Assembly: GCA_009936825.1 (NCBI GenBank)
Contig: JAACDV010000169.1
Coordinates: forward strand, 1-7,335
Direction: 5' to 3'
DNA from: Bacteroidota bacterium
GTDB lineage: Bacteria > Pseudomonadota > Alphaproteobacteria > Puniceispirillales > Puniceispirillaceae
DNA length: 7,335 nucleotides
In this document: positions 1-5,760 of the stretch, one piece after another
Layout: every line of letters starts with the position of its first letter
Position numbering within the stretch: position 1 is the first letter of the stretch
The notes under the pieces: model-generated
What the model was told of the DNA's origin: nothing
Database searches by the model: none
What the model saw: only the letters and a program-made list of their open reading frames with translations
Translations under genes and position numbers: made by a program

Positions 1-11
1 AATTGGGGTGT

Positions 12-1613
12 CTAATTCCCCGTCGGCAGTTGTTCGATCAATGCTTGGCGGTCGATTTTGCCAGTTCCGGTTTTTGGTAGCGCGTCCACAAAGCTGATTG
101 AGCGTGGATATTTATATGGTAACAGCGCCGTTTTCACATAGTCCTGCAACCGTTTGCGGCAGGTGTCATCCCCAATCCCGCCCTTGCCAAGAACAACGAA
201 CGCGTGCAGCGAATAGCGCTTGTCGGAAAGCTGATAGGCCAGCACTGCGGCCTCCGTTATTTCGGGATTGTCCTGAAGACAGCCTTCAACCTCCAACGGC
301 CAGACCCACTGGCCAGAGATTTTGATCAGATCATCTGAGCGTCCGCGGAAATAGTAATAGCCGTCTTTTTGCTCAAACAGATCACCGGTATGAATCCAGC
401 CATCACGCATCGTATGTGCAGTCTTGTCAGGCTTGTTCCAATAACAAGGTGCTGCCGAATCGCCGCGTACCTCCATAACCCCCTCATCGCCGCCCGGGGT
501 CGGGGTTCCATCTGGCGATAACAGCCGAACCTCATACCCCGGAACAGGGGTGCCGGCGGCGCCAATCCGCTGGTCGTCGGGTGTGTTGGAAAGATAAATA
601 TGCAGCAATTCGGTGGACCCTAGTCCTTCGACAGGCCCGCGCCCGGTAGCCGCCTTCCAAGCTTCAAAAAGATCGGCAGCTAAAACTTCGGCGGCGGACA
701 GCGTGAGGCGGATTGACGACAGGTCGGTATCGGTGAATTTAGGATCACGGCATAGTGCTGAGAACAGCGTTGGCAGACCGAAAAATACGCTCGGGCGAAA
801 TGTCTCAATGGCATGAAGAACCGCGGTTGCGCTTGGTTGAGCGCGCAGCAAAACACTCGTTGCTCCAACGGAAAAAGGAAAGGTGACCGAATTGCCGAAG
901 CCATAAGCGAAGAACAGTTTTGGCACTGAAAAACAGATATCGCTTGGCGTCAGGTGCAGCACATGCTCACCATAGCTAGCTTGTGTAAACGCCATATCAT
1001 GATGCAGGTGAACAATGCCTTTCGGGCGCCCCGTTGATCCTGATGAATACATGAAAAAGGCCAGATCAGTTGATGATGTGTCGGCCGCGTCAAGAACTGC
1101 ACTGTGACCGGCGATAAAGTCATCGGCGCTGGCAATTCGCATGTCACGAAGCTCTCCCGGATTGCCGTCACAGACCAGTTGCAGGGCGGCATCATCACGA
1201 CAAAGCGGCAACACCATATCGACGATCTGCTCGTCAACCAGTGTTAGTTTGGCACCACAATCCTCAATGTAATAATTGATCAGATCAGCCGGCGCAGCCG
1301 GATTAACCAAAACCGGAACAAGGCCGACCCGAACTGCCCCGAAAAAGGCAGCGATGCTGTTTGGCGTGTCGGCGAGCAGAAAGAGAATGCGGTCAGATTT
1401 TTGCAAACCCTCGGCGATAAATGCCTGACCCCACCGCGCCGCAAGGGCGCATAACGCGCCATATGTCAGTGCACCAAAATCACCAATCAGCGCGGGTTTG
1501 CCCGGATTCCGCGTCAGGTTGTCAAACAGCATCGCGCTGCAATTTGTATGCGCTGACCGATCAAAACTGGCAAGCGTTTGCGCACAATTATCGTCAATAT
1601 CAATAGCTGTCAT
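12..1613 (-). other. Possible independently translated ligase product from internal ATG
   Basis: The ligase half could be made alone from the in-frame ATG at 1613, giving 533 residues, the normal length for a benzoate-CoA ligase. All core elements are inside it: P-loop SSGSTGRPKG at 190-199, LGSTE at 331-335, HTGD at 408-411, hinge GRSDDLIKISG at 424-434 and catalytic Lys519. The start is preceded by a strong purine-rich ribosome site (see 1614-1628). This is an inference from start-site quality. The frame is continuous with the monooxygenase, so the long product is possible as well. Confidence 0.45.
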
Positions 1614-3023
1614 GTCGCCTTCCCCCTTATTATTGGCGCCTTGGTGGATATCTTCTAGCACGCCCGTGGTGGCTTTTAGCGTCTCAACAAAGCGCGGTGA
1701 AGACGCTGCAAGGCGGTCCCAAGGCACCCGCCCCGACCGGGTGATATAAGCCTTGGCAAATGCGGCGGGGGCAAACGCGGCGGGGGCAAACGCGGCGGGG
1801 GCAAACGCGGCAGGCGCGGAATTATCGGAATGACTGGCCGCCTCGAGATGAGCCGAAAACCCGTCATACCACCGGGCCGAACGGTTTGCCGCACGAACAA
1901 TCTTGCGGACAATCGGCTGCCGGGTTGTCTGAAAATCGGCAAGGCCTGCATCAATATCTCCGGCCCCTGACAATGCGTTTACCAGAGCCTGCGCATCCTC
2001 AAAAGCAAGCCGTGTTCCGGACCCAATCGAGAAATGACAGGTATGTGCAGCATCACCAATCAATACTCTGGGTGGGGCTTTCCCTTGCGGGATATCAATC
2101 CATTTATCGCACCACAGACGCGGAAAATTACGCCAATTTGATTTGTTGGTGATGAGCTTGCTTCCCTCCAGTGTGTCGGCAAAAATTTCCGAACAGATGG
2201 CGGCGGCTTCGGCTTCGGTCTTGCTGGCAAACTGCATCGCATCAAAGCCGCGTTGGTCCGTTTCAACAATCAAAGTCGATGCATTGGGGCCGTACCGATA
2301 GTGATGCGCATTGACACAAAGTGGCAAATCGGCGGTGTCATCGTGGTCGTCAGGCAAAAAGCGCTGGTCAATTTTTCGAAAGGTTTGGGTCAGGGCAGGG
2401 AATGATTTTGTCGCGCCAAACCAGGCAAAATAATTCCCAAAATTACCGATTGTCTCACCAAAGCCGGACGGGTTGCTGGCCCGGACTAGCGAATTCAAAC
2501 CGTCAGCACCGATGATGAGATCGGCCGGATACTCGCCCAAACTCTCATCCAGATTATCCACCTTATAACTATAATGAAGGTCGATTTCCAAACGCTGTGC
2601 CGCGGTCTGTAATGTTTGCCACATTTGCAGCCGTCCGATGCTGGCAAATCCAACCCCGTCAATGGTTACATCACCATCGGGGTGTGAAATTATCATGTCG
2701 TCCCAGCGTTCCATCAGCGGCAAAAGCGTGTCATGAGTTGCGGCGTCCGCGGCCTTCAAAAAACTTAAGGCCTGATCGGAAAATACCACGCCAAAGCCAA
2801 AGGTGGCATCGCGTGGATTTTGCTCAAACACCGAAATCTTGCTGTTGGGAAACGCATTGCGAAGCAGGATGGCGGTGTAAAGACCAGCTGGCCCGCCGCC
2901 AATAATTGTATAGCGCGCTAGAGCGGGCTGTGATTCGGGCTGTGATGAGGTTCCATTTCCCGGTGCGATTTGCGTTTGGGCCATTTTTGTTGGGGCCGGA
3001 ACCGCCGAAGATTCACTGGTCAC
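12..3023 (-). CDS. FAD-dependent aryl-CoA monooxygenase fused to a benzoate-CoA-ligase-type enzyme
   Basis: Predicted bifunctional protein of 1003 residues counted from the GTG at 3023. Residues about 35-450 form a class A flavoprotein hydroxylase: GGGPAG (42-47) binds FAD, ADGLNS (173-178) is the DG motif, and GDAAH (323-327) followed by HFSIGSGT is the GD motif. The FGFGVVFSD and TRSGR (428-432) segments recall, from memory of the family, the N-terminal halves of salicylyl-CoA 5-hydroxylase and 2-aminobenzoyl-CoA monooxygenase. Where those carry an old-yellow-enzyme domain, this protein has a complete adenylate-forming ligase from about residue 471: P-loop SSGSTGRPKG (660-669), the benzoate-ligase signature KLFFAYGFGN, GSTELLHIYLSN, and catalytic Lys989 in the TGTGK motif. 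The inferred role is CoA activation of a substituted benzoate and hydroxylation of the thioester by one protein; the substrate is unknown. The open frame continues to an ATG at 3152, but that extension lies in repeat-bearing control DNA. GTG 3023 has an AAGGTGAG ribosome site; ATG 2984 is the alternative. Confidence 0.85.
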   Translation of the reverse strand: MTSESSAVPAPTKMAQTQIAPGNGTSSQPESQPALARYTIIGGGPAGLYTAILLRNAFPNSKISVFEQNPRDATFGFGVVFSDQALSFLKAADAATHDTLLPLMERWDDMIISHPDGDVTIDGVGFASIGRLQMWQTLQTAAQRLEIDLHYSYKVDNLDESLGEYPADLIIGADGLNSLVRASNPSGFGETIGNFGNYFAWFGATKSFPALTQTFRKIDQRFLPDDHDDTADLPLCVNAHHYRYGPNASTLIVETDQRGFDAMQFASKTEAEAAAICSEIFADTLEGSKLITNKSNWRNFPRLWCDKWIDIPQGKAPPRVLIGDAAHTCHFSIGSGTRLAFEDAQALVNALSGAGDIDAGLADFQTTRQPIVRKIVRAANRSARWYDGFSAHLEAASHSDNSAPAAFAPAAFAPAAFAPAAFAKAYITRSGRVPWDRLAASSPRFVETLKATTGVLEDIHQGANNKGEGDMTAIDIDDNCAQTLASFDRSAHTNCSAMLFDNLTRNPGKPALIGDFGALTYGALCALAARWGQAFIAEGLQKSDRILFLLADTPNSIAAFFGAVRVGLVPVLVNPAAPADLINYYIEDCGAKLTLVDEQIVDMVLPLCRDDAALQLVCDGNPGELRDMRIASADDFIAGHSAVLDAADTSSTDLAFFMYSSGSTGRPKGIVHLHHDMAFTQASYGEHVLHLTPSDICFSVPKLFFAYGFGNSVTFPFSVGATSVLLRAQPSATAVLHAIETFRPSVFFGLPTLFSALCRDPKFTDTDLSSIRLTLSAAEVLAADLFEAWKAATGRGPVEGLGSTELLHIYLSNTPDDQRIGAAGTPVPGYEVRLLSPDGTPTPGGDEGVMEVRGDSAAPCYWNKPDKTAHTMRDGWIHTGDLFEQKDGYYYFRGRSDDLIKISGQWVWPLEVEGCLQDNPEITEAAVLAYQLSDKRYSLHAFVVLGKGGIGDDTCRKRLQDYVKTALLPYKYPRSISFVDALPKTGTGKIDRQALIEQLPTGN
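1614..1628 (-). promoter_or_regulatory. Strong internal ribosome binding site inside the fusion gene
   Basis: Read on the minus strand, AAGGGGGAAGG (1628 down to 1618) lies 4 bases before the ATG at 1613, with its G-rich core at more typical spacing. It is a better Shine-Dalgarno sequence than those before either candidate start of the whole fusion gene. Directly upstream, in a different frame, is TAATAA. This is the arrangement expected between two separate genes. Confidence 0.6.
1756..1815. repeat. 15-bp tandem repeat, four copies, in frame inside the fusion gene
   Basis: Four head-to-tail units (1756-1770, 1771-1785, 1786-1800, 1801-1815) follow the plus-strand unit GCAAACGCGGCGGGG. Units 2 and 3 are identical, unit 1 differs at one base and unit 4 at two. 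The length is a multiple of three, so the protein gains an APAAF-type repeat at residues about 404-423 without losing frame. It lies between the GD-motif half of the monooxygenase and its TRSGR segment, probably in an exposed flexible loop. Copy number may vary by replication slippage. Confidence 0.9.
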
Positions 3024-3030
3024 TAGAACT

Positions 3031-3038
3031 CTCACCTT
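3031..3038 (-). promoter_or_regulatory. Ribosome binding site favouring the GTG start at 3023
   Basis: On the minus strand AAGGTGAG is followed by 7 bases and then GTG at 3023. The competing ATG at 2984 is preceded by a C-rich stretch with no recognisable Shine-Dalgarno sequence, though it is closer to the start of recognisable homology. The region between the two starts would add 13 residues (VTSESSAVPAPTK), with no obvious function. Confidence 0.5.
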
Positions 3039-3043
3039 ATAAT

Positions 3044-3075
3044 TTTTGAACAATTGCAGGGGTTTTGAACAATTG
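3044..3075. repeat. Perfect 13-bp direct repeat, likely regulator binding site
   Basis: TTTTGAACAATTG occurs at 3044-3056 and again at 3063-3075, 19 bp apart start to start and separated by CAGGGG. Each copy ends in the palindrome CAATTG. Two identical sites 21-48 bases upstream of the GTG start at 3023 fit an operator for the fusion gene, and possibly for the divergent ligase too. The regulator is not in the window. Confidence 0.6.
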
Positions 3076-3130
3076 AATACATCTTGAAAAATCGAAGGGC
3101 CGAACTTCACCAGATAAAAGCAGCTTTGAC

Positions 3131-3156
3131 AAGTGTGGGTGAAGAATTGCACACTT
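3131..3156. promoter_or_regulatory. Inverted repeat AAGTGTG-N12-CACACTT, candidate operator
   Basis: Perfect 7-bp arms at 3131-3137 and 3150-3156 flank a 12-base spacer. The left arm starts at the last base of a consensus TTGACA hexamer. The right arm overlaps a TGCA at 3148-3151, the tetramer I recall as part of operators of the BzdR/BoxR type. Binding by such a regulator is inference only. Confidence 0.4.
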
Positions 3157-3220
3157 CCGCCGTGTTGGCCTTTGCGGTGGAGGTCGGAGAAGTTTTGCTA
3201 ACGTGATGTGGAAGGTAATC

Positions 3221-4777
3221 ATGACAGACAATATAAATAGCACAGCGGGCAACGCTGCTTCATTCTTCGTTGACTCACATCTGCAGGCTGGTCGCGGCGA
3301 AAAAATCGCTTTTCGTGAAGTTGACGGGGCGGCGCGGAGCATTAGTTATGGCGAGCTTGCCAGAACATCATCGATAGCGGCAGCGGCAATGAATGCCGCC
3401 GGGCTGGCGCGTGAAGAGCGCGCCGCCATGTTGCTGGTTGATACCATCGAATATACACAGCTTTTCTGGGGCGCGCTAAAGGCCGGAATCATTGCCGTTC
3501 CGCTGAACACGCTTCTTTCAACCAACGTCTATGATACGATTTTGCGCGACAGCCGCGCCGCTGCGCTGTTTGTCTCGGCCGAACTTTTTGCAACGGTTGA
3601 ACCCGCGCTGGCAGGCAACCCCTATCTTCGTACCATCATTGTAGTTGGCGGCGATGCACCGGCGGGAACGATCAGCTTTAATGACTTTATCGGCGATCAT
3701 GCCCCGGCTCAGATGGTTGATGCCAGCCCTGATGACATTGCGTTTTGGCTATATTCATCAGGGTCCACCGGCCAGCCAAAGGGGGTTAAACATATCCATA
3801 GTAGCCTGAAAGCGACGTCAGATACTTACGGAATTCAGGTGTTGGGTATCCGCGAGGATGACCTTGTTTATTCGGCTGCGAAAATCTTTTTCGCCTATGG
3901 GTTGGGTAACGCGATGACCTTTCCGATGGCGGTTGGTGCGACGACATTGCTGCTAGCCGGGCGTCCAACACCGGGCGGTGTTATGGAAATTCTGACCCGC
4001 GATCGTCCAACGATCTTTTGCGGTGTTCCGACATTGTTCTCCGCAATGCTTGCTGCAAGCGATGATGGGAGGCAAATTGACTCCGGTCTGCGGCTTTGTA
4101 TTTCGGCGGGTGAGGCATTGCCTGCGGCGGTTGGCGAGGAATGGCGTACGAAATTTGGTGTTGATATTTTGGATGGCGTTGGGTCCACCGAAATGCTGCA
4201 CATCTTTTTATCGAACCGTGAAGGCGATGTGGTCTACGGGACCAGCGGGGTTGCGGTTCCGGGGTACGATCTGCGGCTTGTCGATGAGGCGGGCGCCGAA
4301 GTTGGCGTTGGCCAGATTGGCGAATTGTTGGTGGCGGGAGCCTCAGCTGCCGACGGTTATTGGAACCAGCGCGACAAAAGCCGGTCAACATTTGAAGGGG
4401 TGTGGACACGCACTGGTGACAAGTATGAACTTACCGAAGATGGTCGTCTTGTTTATTGCGGGCGGACCGATGACATGTTCAAAGTGTCCGGCATCTGGGT
4501 AGCACCGTTTGAGGTGGAACAGGCAATTTCCGCGCATGCTTCTGTGGTTGAGGCCGCCGTTGTTGCCGCCACGGACGATGGGGGGCTGCTACAACCAAAA
4601 GCCTTTGTTGTGTTGAAAGAGGGTGTGTCGCCTGCCGGTATCGACGTTATTTTGAAAGAGCATGTGAAAGAAGAAATTGGCAAATGGAAATATCCGCGCT
4701 GGGTAGAAGTTGTTGATGATCTTCCCAAAACCGCAACTGGAAAAATTCAACGCTTCAAACTTCGTGAGACAAAGTAA
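3221..4777 (+). CDS. bclA: Benzoate-CoA ligase
   Basis: Cytoplasmic 518-residue adenylate-forming enzyme expected to convert benzoate, ATP and CoA to benzoyl-CoA, AMP and pyrophosphate, the entry step of the box pathway. Visible motifs: P-loop SSGSTGQPKG (179-188), the family hallmark SAAKIFFAYGLGN (218-230), GSTEMLHIFLSN (321-332), TGD (398-400), hinge GRTDDMFKVSG (414-424) and catalytic Lys508 in TATGK. Length and spacing are normal for the family. The frame could begin at GTG 3203 or ATG 3206, but ATG 3221 is preceded by GGAAGG at 3210-3215 with 5-base spacing and is preferred. The stop overlaps the next start (TAATG), indicating coupled translation with the hydrolase. It is a clear paralogue of the ligase half of the divergent fusion, differing in the substrate-region segment (SAAK here, SVPK there). 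A preference for a substituted benzoate cannot be excluded. Confidence 0.9.
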   Translation: MTDNINSTAGNAASFFVDSHLQAGRGEKIAFREVDGAARSISYGELARTSSIAAAAMNAAGLAREERAAMLLVDTIEYTQLFWGALKAGIIAVPLNTLLSTNVYDTILRDSRAAALFVSAELFATVEPALAGNPYLRTIIVVGGDAPAGTISFNDFIGDHAPAQMVDASPDDIAFWLYSSGSTGQPKGVKHIHSSLKATSDTYGIQVLGIREDDLVYSAAKIFFAYGLGNAMTFPMAVGATTLLLAGRPTPGGVMEILTRDRPTIFCGVPTLFSAMLAASDDGRQIDSGLRLCISAGEALPAAVGEEWRTKFGVDILDGVGSTEMLHIFLSNREGDVVYGTSGVAVPGYDLRLVDEAGAEVGVGQIGELLVAGASAADGYWNQRDKSRSTFEGVWTRTGDKYELTEDGRLVYCGRTDDMFKVSGIWVAPFEVEQAISAHASVVEAAVVAATDDGGLLQPKAFVVLKEGVSPAGIDVILKEHVKEEIGKWKYPRWVEVVDDLPKTATGKIQRFKLRETK

Positions 4778-5592
4778 TGACCAATATTATCTGGCAGGAT
4801 GGCGGCAAGGGCCATGTGACTATCGACGGGCTTGCCCTTGAATTTTGTACCTATGGGCCCGCCCCGGACGCGGCGCCAACACTTGTAATGCTTCATGAAG
4901 GGCTGGGCTGTGTTGCGCTTTGGCGTGATGTTCCGACCCAGCTTGCCGCGGCGACAGGATGCGGTGTGTTTGTGTATTCCCGGGCAGGTTATGGCCACTC
5001 TGAAGCTGGCAGCCTGCCATGGAGACTGGATTACATGACGCGGCATGCCGAACAGGTGCTGCCGGTGCTATTGAATGCTCTGGCTCCGAAATCGCTGATT
5101 CTTCTTGGCCATAGTGACGGGGCAACGATTTCGGCCATGTATGCTGGCAGCCATGAAGATAACCGCTTGCAGGGGGTTATTCTTCTAGCACCGCATTTCT
5201 TTACTGAGGATTTTGGTCTTGCCGCTATTGCCGAGGCAAAGCAGGCATTTGAAACCGGCGACCTTCGCGACAGGATGGCTAAATACCACAAAAATCCAGA
5301 TCATTGTTTTCGCGGTTGGAACGACGCATGGTTGCATCCTGATTTTCGCGAATGGAACGTCGCCGATTGTCTGGATTATATCCGCGTTCCGGTGCTGGCA
5401 ATCCAAGGGCATGATGATCAGTATGGCAGTATGGCGCAGTTGGACGAGATTGCCGAGCGCTGTTATTCGCCGGTGGAGCAGCTCCGTCTGGATGCGTGCC
5501 GCCATGCCCCGCATCTCGATCATCCGGAAAAAACGACTGCCGCTATCGCTGCTTTTACCGATCGCATTGCCGCAATTAATGCAATCGATTAG
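4777..5592 (+). CDS. Alpha/beta hydrolase of the box cluster
   Basis: A 271-residue soluble alpha/beta hydrolase-fold protein with no signal peptide. The likely triad is Ser113 in GHSDG, Asp214 in the GHDDQYG segment and His243 in CRHAPH. HEGLG (40-44) sits where the HG oxyanion-hole motif is expected, with Glu in the position after His. The start overlaps the ligase stop by one base, so the two are probably made together. Similar hydrolases are found with benzoate-CoA ligase and box genes, but I know of no firm function. Possible roles are a thioesterase that frees CoA from stalled aryl-CoA or ring-cleavage thioesters, or a lactonase for cyclised semialdehyde products. The fold and triad are well supported; the substrate is not. 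Confidence 0.85.
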   Translation: MTNIIWQDGGKGHVTIDGLALEFCTYGPAPDAAPTLVMLHEGLGCVALWRDVPTQLAAATGCGVFVYSRAGYGHSEAGSLPWRLDYMTRHAEQVLPVLLNALAPKSLILLGHSDGATISAMYAGSHEDNRLQGVILLAPHFFTEDFGLAAIAEAKQAFETGDLRDRMAKYHKNPDHCFRGWNDAWLHPDFREWNVADCLDYIRVPVLAIQGHDDQYGSMAQLDEIAERCYSPVEQLRLDACRHAPHLDHPEKTTAAIAAFTDRIAAINAID

Positions 5593-5621
5593 ATGAGCCG
5601 GATCGAAACAGGGTCAAAATA

Positions 5622-5642
5622 TGTTTTATAATGCATAAAACA
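5622..5642. promoter_or_regulatory. Perfect 21-bp palindromic operator candidate
   Basis: TGTTTTAT (5622-5629) and ATAAAACA (5635-5642) are perfect 8-bp arms around AATGC. The site covers a consensus TATAAT, so a bound protein would block that promoter. Its right half reads TGCATAAA (5632-5639), which recurs exactly at 5694-5701, 62 bp downstream. From memory, regulators of the BzdR/BoxR family that sense benzoyl-CoA use TGCA-containing operators; assigning this site to such a protein is inference. Confidence 0.6.
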
Positions 5643-5656
5643 GGGGTTAATCGGGA

Positions 5657-5685
5657 CTATTTTGGAAAATAACGCTCCAAAATAG
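5657..5685. repeat. 10-bp inverted repeat with 9-base loop
   Basis: CTATTTTGGA (5657-5666) and TCCAAAATAG (5676-5685) are perfectly complementary. There is no T-run after the stem and the stem is AT-rich, so it does not look like an intrinsic terminator. It may be a second protein-binding site, or a hairpin that protects or separates the ligase-hydrolase message from boxC. Confidence 0.5.
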
Positions 5686-5760
5686 CGACATATTGCATAA
5701 ATTTATTTGATTTTGCCGGTTGGATGCGTAATATCGCTCAAGAATTTGGGGGATGTGAAC

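Larger units (their letters stand above)
3024..3220. promoter_or_regulatory. Divergent control region between the fusion gene and the benzoate-CoA ligase
   Basis: This 197-bp gap separates two divergently transcribed genes and should hold both promoters. It contains the 13-bp direct repeat (3044-3075), an inverted repeat (3131-3156), and a second pair of complementary 7-mers, CTTCACC at 3105-3111 and GGTGAAG at 3138-3144. A perfect TTGACA at 3126-3131 reads toward the ligase, but the hexamer 17 bases on is GCACAC, a poor -10, so an activator-dependent promoter is possible. On the minus strand TTATAAGG lies next to the ribosome site, so its promoter is unclear. Confidence 0.6.
5593..5760 (+). 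promoter_or_regulatory. Regulatory gap upstream of boxC
   Basis: This AT-rich 168-bp gap breaks the otherwise tight gene spacing and seems to hold separate control for boxC. Two promoter candidates are visible. The upstream one has a perfect TATAAT at 5627-5632 with only a weak -35 (GAAACA, 5605-5610), and its -10 lies inside the palindrome. The downstream one pairs TTGATT (5707-5712) with TAATAT (5729-5734) across 16 bases and would start transcription near 5741. boxC has a good ribosome site, GGGGGA at 5748-5753, 7 bases before its ATG. Confidence 0.55.

Noticed and set aside
1756..1815. CRISPR-like or intergenic repeat array
   Set aside because: The units are directly adjacent without spacers, are 15 bp long, and lie in frame inside a coding region.
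1760..2152. Plus-strand open frame of 130 codons
   Set aside because: It lies antisense to the well-supported monooxygenase, begins in the 15-bp repeat, and its product (RRGQTRRGQT then low-complexity sequence) resembles no protein family.
3024..3152. N-terminal extension of the minus-strand fusion to ATG 3152
   Set aside because: The frame is open, but the 43 extra residues show no family resemblance, the region carries the direct repeat and inverted repeat, and GTG 3023 has a better ribosome site.
3126..3154. A complete sigma-70 promoter for the ligase based on TTGACA
   Set aside because: The -35 is perfect, but no acceptable -10 lies 16-18 bases downstream, so only the -35-like hexamer is reported.
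4023..4502. Plus-strand open frame of 159 codons inside the ligase gene
   Set aside because: It is an out-of-frame shadow of the benzoate-CoA ligase, which has all its motifs across this interval.
5593..5631. Tiny plus-strand open frame (MSRIETGSKYVL) after the hydrolase, considered as a leader peptide
   Set aside because: It has no ribosome site, ends inside the palindrome and shows no run of regulatory codons.
5657..5700. Intrinsic terminator after the hydrolase gene
   Set aside because: The stem is AT-rich and is followed by CGACATATTG rather than a T-run.
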